DNA from: Bathynomus jamesi
Lineage: Eukaryota; Arthropoda; Malacostraca; Isopoda; Cirolanidae
Direction of reading: 5' to 3'
NCBI GenBank assembly: GCA_023014485.1
Contig: JAJOZX010000482.1
Span: 372,001 to 436,000, forward strand
DNA: 64,000 nt
Part shown: positions 42,387 to 50,695 of the stretch, one piece after another
Numbering within the stretch: position 1 is the stretch's first letter
How the letters are laid out: every line of letters begins with the position of its first letter
The notes under the pieces: model-generated
Database searches by the model: none
What the model was told of the DNA's origin: nothing
What the model saw: only the letters and a program-made list of their open reading frames with translations
Position numbers and translations under genes: made by a program

Positions 42387-43988
42387 CTACTCAAAAGAAG
42401 TTAAGGGTCAAAAATATTTGTGCATATAAATATAAGCTAACGAGCTAAAATGGTGACGACTAATGACAAAATAATTCTTTGATGGCTCAAGAACAGAAAA
42501 CACAAAACAAAACCTTTTGATTAGACACTAGTTTATTACCCTGATGAAAAAAAGTCATGCACCCCCGAAAATGATGTTCACACAAGTCGCAGAAGCTTCA
42601 GTAACTGGTGTAGCCACCGTTAGCATTCACACATTCTTGACAACGTTGGCGCATGCTGTTCATCAGGCGTTGGAAATAACGTTGAGGGATCGCTTGCCAT
42701 TCTGCGACTAATCGCTGAGCCAGTTGCCGGAGGTTGACGGCAGGGACGTGATGTGATCGAACTCGCCGCCCTAGTTCATCCCACGCATGCTCAATGGATG
42801 ACAAGTCGGGTGAATATGCAGGCCAATCCATGTGCTGAACGTTCTGCTCCTGCAGGAAGTCGGTCACCACCCTGGCACGATGAGGTCTTGCGTTGTCGTC
42901 CTGGAACCAAGCTCCTGGTCCAATCCGCTGCAGAAGTGGAATTACCAGAGGTTGAACAATCTCGTTGAGATAACGCTGACCAGTCAAATTTCCGTTGACG
43001 ACGTACAGAGGGGTTCTGTGGTTCATGGATATCCCCGCCCACACCATCACACTTCCTCCTCCAAATGGTAGACGTTGAGCAACGTTGACATCAGCAGATC
43101 TCTCTCCTTGACGACGATAAACACGAGCCCGGCAATCATTGAACTGGAGCGAGAAGCGTGACTCATCTGTGAACATTGTCTCTGCCCACTGACCACGGTT
43201 CCACCGGATATGACGTCTGCACCAATCTCGGCGAGCCCTTCTGTGACGGTCAAGTAGCGGTGGTCGGACTGCAGGACGCCGGCATCGCAAACCTCGGTCT
43301 CGCAGACGATTCCTAATGGTCTGGTCGGACACGTTGGTGCCTCTGGCAGCTCTGAGTTGATCCCGAAGATGCCGTGCGGTCACAAAGCGCTGTCGCAACG
43401 CCGTTATCATCAGGAAGCGGTCTTCTCGTGCTGTTGTTGATCGGGGTCTTCCAGAACGGGGGCGATTCTGAACAGCATTAGTTGTCCTGAACCTCTGCCA
43501 GAGTCTGCCGATAACGCTTTGGCTTACATTTAGACGCTGAGCCACAGTTCTCTGAGTTTGTCCATCTTGTAGCCAGCCAATGGCCCTTCCCCTGTCTTGG
43601 ATGCTGAGTTGTCGTCGAACTATCTTCAAATTTCAAGTGATGATGAATGGAAAATGCTCAGCCCTTTTATTCCTAAAATTGGCATGCATGGAATGACACT
43701 CATGCACAACACGTGCAAATGGTGCATGAGGTGTCACAATGGGTGTTTCGAGGCAGTTTGTCAGTTTAGTCTGACTAAGTTCGTGCTTCAAATCTATGAA
43801 AAGGAAATCTGGGTTAACTTAAAAAGTTTCTGAAGATAAGTGCAATGATTGCATGTCCCATAATAACGTGATGTCTATAGTCCAAATGACAACCCAAAGG
43901 GGGATATTCTAACCCTATCTGGCTTAAAAAGACATACTTACAAAAATGATCAAAAAATTTCCTTTGACCCTTAACTTCTTTTGAGTAG
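42387..43988 (-). mobile_element. Intact Tc1-like (DD34E) transposon
   Basis: Perfect 26-bp TIRs starting CTACTCAAAAGAAGTTAAGG lie at 42387 and 43988, each flanked by TA (42385-42386, 43989-43990). The element is 1602 bp with a single uninterrupted transposase gene. All parts needed for mobility appear present, making this the best candidate for a recently active transposon in the window. Confidence 0.96.
42598..43629 (-). CDS. Tc1-like transposase, intact, 343 aa
   Basis: A full-length open frame typical of Tc1 transposases (about 340 aa). The N-terminal paired HTH region includes 'GRAIGWLQDGQTQRTVAQRL' and 'RPRSGRPRSTTAREDRF' (GRPR AT-hook-like motif), then 'TIRNRLRDRGLRCRRP'. Catalytic blocks: 'ETMFTDESRFSL' (first Asp), 'FQDDNARPHRA' (second Asp) and 'SPDLSSIEHAWDEL' (Glu), with 34 residues between the second Asp and the Glu. 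The usual Gly-rich box is 'FGGGSVMVWAGI'. The protein should bind the TIRs and cut and paste into TA. The upstream ATG (MKIVRRQLS) is the first in frame. No introns or frameshifts. Confidence 0.97.
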   Translation of the reverse strand: MKIVRRQLSIQDRGRAIGWLQDGQTQRTVAQRLNVSQSVIGRLWQRFRTTNAVQNRPRSGRPRSTTAREDRFLMITALRQRFVTARHLRDQLRAARGTNVSDQTIRNRLRDRGLRCRRPAVRPPLLDRHRRARRDWCRRHIRWNRGQWAETMFTDESRFSLQFNDCRARVYRRQGERSADVNVAQRLPFGGGSVMVWAGISMNHRTPLYVVNGNLTGQRYLNEIVQPLVIPLLQRIGPGAWFQDDNARPHRARVVTDFLQEQNVQHMDWPAYSPDLSSIEHAWDELGRRVRSHHVPAVNLRQLAQRLVAEWQAIPQRYFQRLMNSMRQRCQECVNANGGYTSY

Positions 43989-44663
43989 TAATATATATAT
44001 ATACCCATTGTATATCTATTTCCATTAATTCGTCTAAATAAACAAAATGATGTATTGGCGTTTTATTTATCCCTTTTTGTGTGTACACAATTATATCATT
44101 TGTTTGGTTTCTAAAACGGATTTCAGAATAATTAATTAATTGCTATTTGTCAAATCGAACTTCTAAGCCAAATGGATCTTAAAGTCAGGATATATGGTTT
44201 AATTATTGCTATCTGTTAACTCAGCCTTCTAAGCCAGATAACGGAAGAATATATGGTTTAATTAAATAATTATTGCTATCTGGCATCTCAGCCTTCTAGG
44301 CCATCTGGCTGATTAATATATGGTTTAAATAACTAAATAGCGAATCTGGCAACTCAGCCTTCTAAGCCAACTGGCTGACTAGGGGTCCTATAAGAGAGCG
44401 GCGGCATGGCTGAAGGACTCATATGCGTTTGGCTCTCGCCAAGCGAAGACCCTTCCTCTGGGTTTCCTCCTCCTCTCTCTCTCTCTCTCTCTCTCTCTTA
44501 GGTTAGGTCCCCCCTTTTCCTTAGGTTAGGTATGCCCCTTTGGGGGTTGAGGCCGTCCCACCTTCTCCCCCAAAGAGGTCTCACCCTTGCAACAAGGGGT
44601 GGGGTGGCACTCTTGCAACATCTGCAAATGCATTGCACTCATACATTTTGCCACTATACTACT

Positions 44664-44960
44664 AAGCCATATTTTTATTTTAAACAGCATATTGACAGAT
44701 CTGATGTTACCATGATCGGCCGAGTTAACTAAAAATGGAAATTGAAATATATATTTTATTATGGATTAAAATTAAACATGCATATGAGCCAAAATTAAAT
44801 GCTTAAAATTTAAAATTAAGTGTTAAGCAAGACATGACTTCATCTTTTACAACGAAGAGAGAATGTATACAGAAAATGAATATTGCAGAATTTAACACGC
44901 TTGCCTTATTTAGCTAAATCTGAAAAAAATGATTGAGTAATTTAAAAAATAAATAATTCA
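44664..44960 (+). repeat. Dispersed repeat, right half
   Basis: Continues the repeat broken at 29795; matches 18690-18925 ('ATATTGACA', 'CTAAAAATGGAA', 'TAAAATTTAAAATTAA', 'AATAATTCATCA'). Confidence 0.8.
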
Positions 44961-44997
44961 TCACTGTGACTAATGAACTTAACCCTCAAATCACTGT

Positions 44998-46257
44998 ATG
45001 GAAATCGGAAATAAAGCAAATGCTAGACTCAATCTCATGCAGAGACACATTAAATACAAATCACCCAATATTATAAAGCAACTATACATTTCATATGTGA
45101 GACCCCTCCTTGAATACTGTATTCAATTTAATAGTCCCTATTTGATACAAGATATTGAAAAACTGGAAAAAGTACAGAAATGAGCAACAAGAATGATCCC
45201 ATCTCTAAGACAATTGACATATAAAGAAAGACTGGCGTATCTAAACATGTCCTCATTAAAAAGGAGGAGGTTAAGGGGTGATATGATAGAGGTGTATAAA
45301 ATGATAAAAGGGTTGGATAAGATAGATTTTGAGTCTCTTTTCATTAAAGATCACAATAACCAGACTAGAGGTCATAGTATGAAATTATTTAAGCCAAGAT
45401 GTAGAATAAATTTAAGAAAACATAGTTTTACAAACAGAGTAATTAAGTTTTGGAACAGTCTGACAGAAGAAATGGTGACTTCAGATACACTTGATTCTTT
45501 CAAAAGAAGGTTGGATAGTTTGATGTCTGCAAGGGACATCTGGTGATAGTGTTTAAGCCCATTTTTATTACATGAATGGTACTAGTTTATTTCATATATA
45601 TTATGTGCATTTAAGTGATAATCCCACAGCTCAACACAAGTGTTGTGGGATATAGGGAGGCAGCATCTTGGGTTAGGGGATACTCTCTGTCCTTACACAC
45701 CCCATTTAAAGAGATTCCTCTGCTGAGTGGTGCCCCCCATAGTACTGTGAGGTATTGAAAAACTCATGATCTTCACTTGCCCCACAAACACCTTTAAATG
45801 GGAGACCCAAAATGGGTGCACACACATTTCTACATTACTGTACAGTCTTTACAGCCACACCTACACTTTTCCTCCTAAGTATATATATTGTAATGTATAT
45901 GGTTGTAAATTGTCACTTGGTCCGCAATTGATATGGACCGTAACTTATTTTTGGTTGGCAAGGTACTGGTATTGATGGGTACTGTAATGAAATTGACTGG
46001 ATTCTTTGGATCCGATATATTTGCATGTCAGTTATAAATAGATATAGAGTGTAACATATTTGTGGATAGTAGCCTATTATGACTTTGATCCTCTGGATCC
46101 AGAGATTCTATCTCTAGTTTTAAATTGATAATTAATTAGTTTTGTAAAAATTGGTTGTTGCCAATGTACAGGCAGTTTTTACATAGTGGAGCCACCTCGA
46201 TGGGCTGAAGTGGCCCCTAGTGTGCCCACTATAAAAATTTCTTATGTTCTTATGTTC
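44998..46257 (+). pseudogene. CR1/L2-like non-LTR 3' end with RT tail and 3' UTR
   Basis: Two frames joined at a single stop (45181) encode 'SYVRPLLEYCIQFNSPY', 'RLAYLNMSSLKRRRLRGDMI', 'NLRKHSFTNRVIKFWNSL' and 'SFKRRLDSLM', the conserved C-terminal block of CR1/L2-like ORF2. The stop lies after 'RDIW' at 45546. The 3' UTR ends in the direct repeat TTCTTATGTTCTTATG (about 46238-46255), the short 3' repeat expected for CR1/L2 elements. It is 5'-truncated. Confidence 0.85.
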
Positions 46258-46609
46258 TAGCTTTGACTGCTACTTGAACCACATGTGCAGAGGGTTTCAG
46301 GTCGGATGCAACTAGCACCCCAAGGTCTTTCTCAACCTCAGATTTCCCCAGTCTTATTACCAAAGTGCATGGTTTACATTTTCTCACATTGAATGTCAAT
46401 AACCACTTTCTACTCCATTCACCCATTCTTTTCATATCTCTCTGTAATGCTTCCACATCTGCCTGGGTCTTAGTAATTCTGTAGATCTTGGTATCATCAG
46501 CAAATAGGCTAGCTTCAGATTCTAGGCTGTTTACTAAATCATTAATGTAAATGATGAAAAGAAACGGTCCTATCACAGACCCTGGGGGTACACCACTATG
46601 CACTGACAA
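46250..46609 (-). pseudogene. CR1/L2-like RT fragment, palm and thumb
   Basis: Minus-strand frame with 'HSGVPPGSVIGPFLFIIYIN', the catalytic 'SLFADDTKIYRI', then 'KWLLTFNVRKC' and 'KDLGVLVASDLKPSAHV'. This is the region upstream of the tail found at 44998-45546, but on the opposite strand and adjacent to its 3' repeat, so the two could be halves of an inverted insertion. A stop follows 'AVKART'. Confidence 0.85.
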
Positions 46610-46739
46610 CTAATCTGAGGATTTGCCTCGTATAGACACTCTTTGATAGATTTTGCTTCATCCTTGTGGAATTTGGGCTATCTTGGAGATTTAAAGCTGC
46701 TTGAGGCTGTGTAGTGTAGATGGATGAAACAGATACAGG

Positions 46740-47278
46740 GCTTGACAGACCTAAGTTACAGTGACTGATTGAGATATCTTAATTTGTATTCCATATGTGG
46801 CTGTCTTTTGTGATGTGATCTGATTTACTGCTATAAAATATTTCATGGACTCTGTCAGGGTGGATAGCAGCCTGTAAAACCTGTAAAACCTGGAAAATGC
46901 CTGGAATTTCATTTGGTGCCTGGGAAACCTGAAAAATGCCTGGAATTTGATTGAGAGCCTGAAAAAAGTTGACAATTGCACAAATAGGACATGTCAAAAA
47001 TGAAGTAAAAGTCTAAGTTGCATTCTGAGTCCCATGTATTTTCCAAAATCTATTATTGAGATGTTTTATTTATTTTGAGTTTTACCTTTAAAATCAGGTC
47101 TTAATTCAGTGTATATGTATTAAAATTTACAGAATATCCTGCAGGGGATTGAAACAGTGTTCCTTTAAGGGAAAATGAACATTCCCCCAGTCTCAAGTTC
47201 TATTCTGGCTTAACACCAAATAAACCTATTTCTGATTTTAATCAAAGTAGAGCTAACCTTCAACAAAATTTAAGTGAC
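46740..47278. other. Leader of the BEL element and flank
   Basis: No gene. At 46857 a sequence starting CAGGGTGGATAGCAGCC with repeated 'CCTGTAAAACCTG' and 'ATGCCTGGAATTT' resembles a hAT-type MITE end. I could not find a 5' LTR matching sequences after 56465, so the BEL copy seems to lack it or it is diverged. Confidence 0.4.
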
Positions 47279-48332
47279 ATGCCAAATCCCGAGTCACAAG
47301 AATTTAGGGCTAAGTTACCCACTTTGCTAGTATCAACATTTGATGGGAACACGGTACAATTCCCATCTTTCATTGAAAAATTTGAGGGTTCAATAGGTAA
47401 TAAACCTTATATTCCAACTGTTGATAAGTTTAGCTACTTAACTAGTTTCCTTAAAGGTCCAACCTATAACATGATAGCCTATTTACCAGCTGTGGGTGAT
47501 TCATATGAAATAGCTATTGATCTCTTGAAACGTAATTACATTAATAAAGATGAGATTATATTTGAATTAGCTGAACAAATTATTGATTTTGCGCCCGTAA
47601 AAGATAACCATAGTGATATGGAAAAATTTTATTCAAAATTAGAAGCTATTATGGGACAACTGGTTAGCAATAAGATAGATGTTAAAGCTTCATCTTGGAT
47701 TATACAAAGCGCAGTTCTTAGGTGCTTTCCTTTGAGGGTTAAAGATGTTTTAGTTCAAAAGACGGGAGAAAATTATCCTAATCTTGAAAACATCAGAAAA
47801 CACTTTCCAACTATCCTAACTAATTTCAAATTGAGAAATAGTTCAACACAAAAATAAGACCCAGACTATGGATAAACCAAAGACTGTCCCCAGAGACCAA
47901 CTAGCTACAGCCAAACAGACAAAACTTGATACTGTAGAATCAAATGTGACCAACTGTAACACACGAACACCTACATTACAGAACTTTAATGCAACTGCTG
48001 CCTCAACTTACACACCACATTGTAAATTTTGTGCAAGTGATGAACACAGTAGTATTGGGTGTGGCAAACATAAAGACTTTAACTCAAGATCTAGAAGATG
48101 TGAACAGTTGAACCTATGTAAAAAGTGTACTGGCCAGGGACATTATAAGAAAGACTGTAAATCTAGGTTAAGATTCAATTGTAAGTTTTGTAAAAGTTCA
48201 CATGTCTCATCAATGTGTGATTCATTGAAGTGTCCAAACAACAATATCAAACTCAAAAGATACATCCTCCAAACAAAGATAATCAAGAAAATGCCACTTT
48301 CATGGGACATTCTATTTGTTCAAACAACGTAA
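47279..48332 (+). pseudogene. BEL gag (DUF1759-like) with zinc knuckles
   Basis: 47279-47857: 'MPNPESQEFRAKLPTLLVST' then 'FDGNTVQFPSFIEKFEGSI' and 'KFSYLTSFLKGPTYNMI', the DUF1759 pattern, followed by 'LEAIMGQLV'. After a frame change at 47857, 47868-48332 gives a Lys/Gln-rich linker and Cys/His knuckles: 'CKFCASDEHSSIGCGKH', 'CKKCTGQGHYKKDC' and 'CKFCKSSHVSSMC'. Gag would form the particle and bind RNA through the knuckles. Confidence 0.9.
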
Positions 48333-48877
48333 CAAAATACACTGAGGTTCTTTTACCCACTATTACTTTGGACTTAGTGAATGGTGAGGGTAGCACCGCT
48401 CCAGTGAGATGTCTTATAGACTCTTGTTCTCAACGGACATTTGTTTCGCAAAATTCAGTTAATAAATTGGGTTTGACACCAAACCCGAATGAACAAGAAC
48501 TCAATATCACATCCTTTGTTAAGGATAACTCAAACAAAATTAGCTATAAGACAATTGACCTGGAATTACATGTAGAAAATGAGTTAGAAAAAATTAAAAC
48601 AGTCATTATTCCAAAAGTAGGACAAAACAAACTGGTTGTACCCAAACTAGAACAAACCGTCAATCATTTGAGGAAACAGTACAATATAGCTCATAGACAT
48701 ATCACAAACAACACAGTAGCTAACATTGAAATGTTAATGGGGGCAGATTATATTCATCTTATTCATAGGGGCATAGTGAAGATAGGTAATGGTATAGCTT
48801 ATCAGACACCATCAGGGATAGCCCCTTTGGGTGACCTATCCAGATACAACCTAGACCTAAACCAAAATAGTTCATGA
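48230..48877 (+). pseudogene. BEL aspartic protease domain (DUF1758-like)
   Basis: It overlaps the zinc-knuckle frame and continues with 'PVRCLIDSCSQRTFVS'. The Asp of the expected D-S/T-G triad is followed by Ser-Cys instead of Ser-Gly, which may impair activity. Then 'NKLGLTPNPNEQELNITSF' and 'MGADYIHLIHRG' fit DUF1758. The next piece (48890-49132) is linker sequence with 'LWLLESVGIHD', before the hAT insertion. Confidence 0.85.
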
Positions 48878-49132
48878 CTAACAAATACTATGTGCCTCAA
48901 CTCAGTCCTACATAACACCTGGAAGAATAGCAACACTTTGAATAATATTACAACAACTGATAACATTAATTCATCACTATCAAATGAAACTCTGGATGAG
49001 GCAATTCAAACTTTATGGTTGCTAGAATCTGTGGGTATACATGACACAAATCAAACTTCAGAAGATCAGTTAATGGTAGAAAGATTTGAAGACACCATTC
49101 AGTGCAAAGACAATAGTTATTTTGTTGATTTA

Positions 49133-50137
49133 CAGAGCTGGGCACTTCCGCAAACACTTCCGCAAACCGCAAATTCCGCAATTGCGGAAGTATGTTTTTC
49201 GTTTGCGGATTTGCGTTTGCGGCAAAGTCATCGCAAATTAGTGAATTTGCGTTGCGGAACTAAGACCGCAAACGCAAATCTTTCCGCAAATTTCCCACGT
49301 GGCCACTGGCCAAGCCCGCTAGTGCTGTGACGCTGCTGTCACTGGCCGCCAATTGGCTGGCAGGCAGCGCGTCATCTTTCCCGCCACTCCGCCGCCCCGT
49401 GCCCAAAAGGGCCAGCCTGACCTCTGACAACTTCGAACGTCTCGTGTTCATGAAGGGGAACATGGACTTATTAAAACTGGATTTGGCTCAGTTACTGGAG
49501 GAGGACGACTGAACTTGTTGACAAAGCCAGAGGCGTACACTTGTAGAGGCTAGAGGGGTTGAGTTGTACAGTGAGTTCAAGTTGTGTACAGTCACAGTGT
49601 TAACTTAATTTAACTTGTGTAATGTAATGTGTGTACAGTTACTACAGTTACAGTACAGTCTTCTCTAACGTGTCTAAGTCTCAAAATTTATGAAATTCAA
49701 ATGATTAAATTTATTATTTAATTTATTTACTATTTACTTGCAGGAGGTGTTTTTGTTCAATATAATATATCAATATATGTAGTATTTTTATTTCTTCTAC
49801 AATAGTGATTTATTGTAATAAATTATTAGCCTTGTTTTTAATAAAAACAAGGCTAAAACATTAAACATTAAAAACATATAAAAACTTTTTATACCTCTTT
49901 AATGTTTTGGATACTTTTTATAGTTAAAATTGCGATTGCGGAATTTGCGGTTTGCGGAAGTGTTTGCGGAAGTGCCTAGCACTGTAAAAATTGGAAATAT
50001 GGTTTGCGTTTGCGGATTTGCGTTTGCGGCACCAAAAATGGCAAGCAGTTTGCGGATTTGCGGTTGCGGAAGATAAGGTTTGAGTTTGCGGATTTGCGAT
50101 TGCGGAAGTGATTTTGAGTTTGCGGTGCCCAGCTCTG
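49133..50137 (+). mobile_element. 1-kb hAT derivative with TTTGCGG-rich subterminal arrays
   Basis: Starts CAGAGCTGGGCACTTCCGC and ends with GTGCCCAGCTCTG. Flanking 8-bp TSD TTGATTTA (49125-49132) and TTGAGTTA (50138-50145) differ at one base; the right copy reconstructs the BEL frame 'FVELPWK'. Both subterminal regions are packed with TTTGCGGA/TTGCGG words in both orientations (49140-49290, 49930-50130), as expected for transposase-binding arrays. A remnant frame at 49405-49512 ('RASLTSDNFERLVFMKGN') matches the hAT C-terminal dimerisation end, so it descends from an autonomous hAT by internal deletion. Confidence 0.93.
49327..49512 (+). pseudogene. hAT transposase C-terminal remnant
   Basis: About 35 codons ending at a stop after 'LLKLDLAQLLEEDD' resemble the extreme C-terminus of hAT transposases (segment after the hATC dimerisation region: 'LTSDNFERLVFMKGNMDLL'). 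The upstream portion of the frame is GC-rich filler with no similarity I recognise. It marks the coding strand of the parent element as plus. Confidence 0.6.
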
Positions 50138-50695
50138 TTGAGTTACCTTGGAAAATAAATTGTCCAGCTTTAAGAGATAATCTCAAAGTAGCTAAAGGAC
50201 ATTTATATAAAGTAATGAAAAAGCTCAAACAAGATAATAGAATTCAAATGTACAGTGATGTCTTCAAAGAACAGCTACAGAAAGGCTTCATTGAAGAAGT
50301 AACAAATAACCCTTTTAAAAAAGATGGTTGTCATTATTTAACCCACAGGGGGGTTTATCGACAAGATGCCCCAACAACAAAACTCAGAGTAGTATATAAC
50401 TGTAGCCTCAAAGACAGTGATAAACACAGTTTGAATGATTGCCTGATTGAGGATCCTAATCTCATTTCTGACCTTGTGAAGATCTTACTCAGGTTCAGGT
50501 TAGATAAATATGCCTTACAAAGTGACATTTCAAAGGCATTTTTGAGAATAAATCTTAAAAATGAATATGACAAGAACCAACTTAGGTTCTTATGGTTCAG
50601 GGATCCATTTGATTTGAATAAAGGGTTCATAACCTATAGATTCAAGGTTGTGTTGTTTGGAGCCAATTGCTCACCTAGCCTATTAGCATTGATAA

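Larger units (their letters stand above)
29796..44663. mobile_element. 14.9-kb segment bounded by long inverted repeats and a target duplication
   Basis: The left end starts AGTAGCATAGTTGCAAAATG. The right end, reverse complemented, starts AGTAGTATAGTGGCAAAATG and continues with the shared TATGAGTGCAATGC. The flanks carry AAGCC (29791-29795 and 44664-44668), extendable to AAGCCA if the first base belongs to the TSD. The split dispersed repeat on both sides and its uninterrupted relative at 18190-18925 support insertion as one unit. The size, long TIRs, AG ends and 5-6 bp TSD recall Polinton/Maverick architecture. However, I find no polymerase, integrase, ATPase or capsid gene, so it would be a non-autonomous or eroded member, or something else. 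Confidence 0.7.
42005..44663 (-). repeat. Right terminal inverted repeat of the 14.9-kb segment, interrupted by a Tc1 element
   Basis: Excluding 42387-43988 it is about 1.05 kb and matches 29796-31035 in inverse order (see that entry). The Tc1 entered the (TA)n stretch that corresponds to the 30590-30640 region of the left repeat. Near 41930-42000, outside the repeat, 'GTCGACCTATACACGAG' and 'CCTATACTCGGGTATATACGG' look like another element's terminus. Confidence 0.85.

Noticed and set aside
29796..44663. Polinton/Maverick genes (polymerase B, integrase, ATPase, capsid) in the giant element
   Set aside because: Looked through all frames given and saw none; only Penelope, Tc1, SINE and non-LTR passengers are present.
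46751..46997. Minus-strand ORFs with repeated FQAFFRF-like words
   Set aside because: They derive from a short direct repeat (CCTGGAATTT, CCTGTAAAACC) of an apparent MITE, not a protein.
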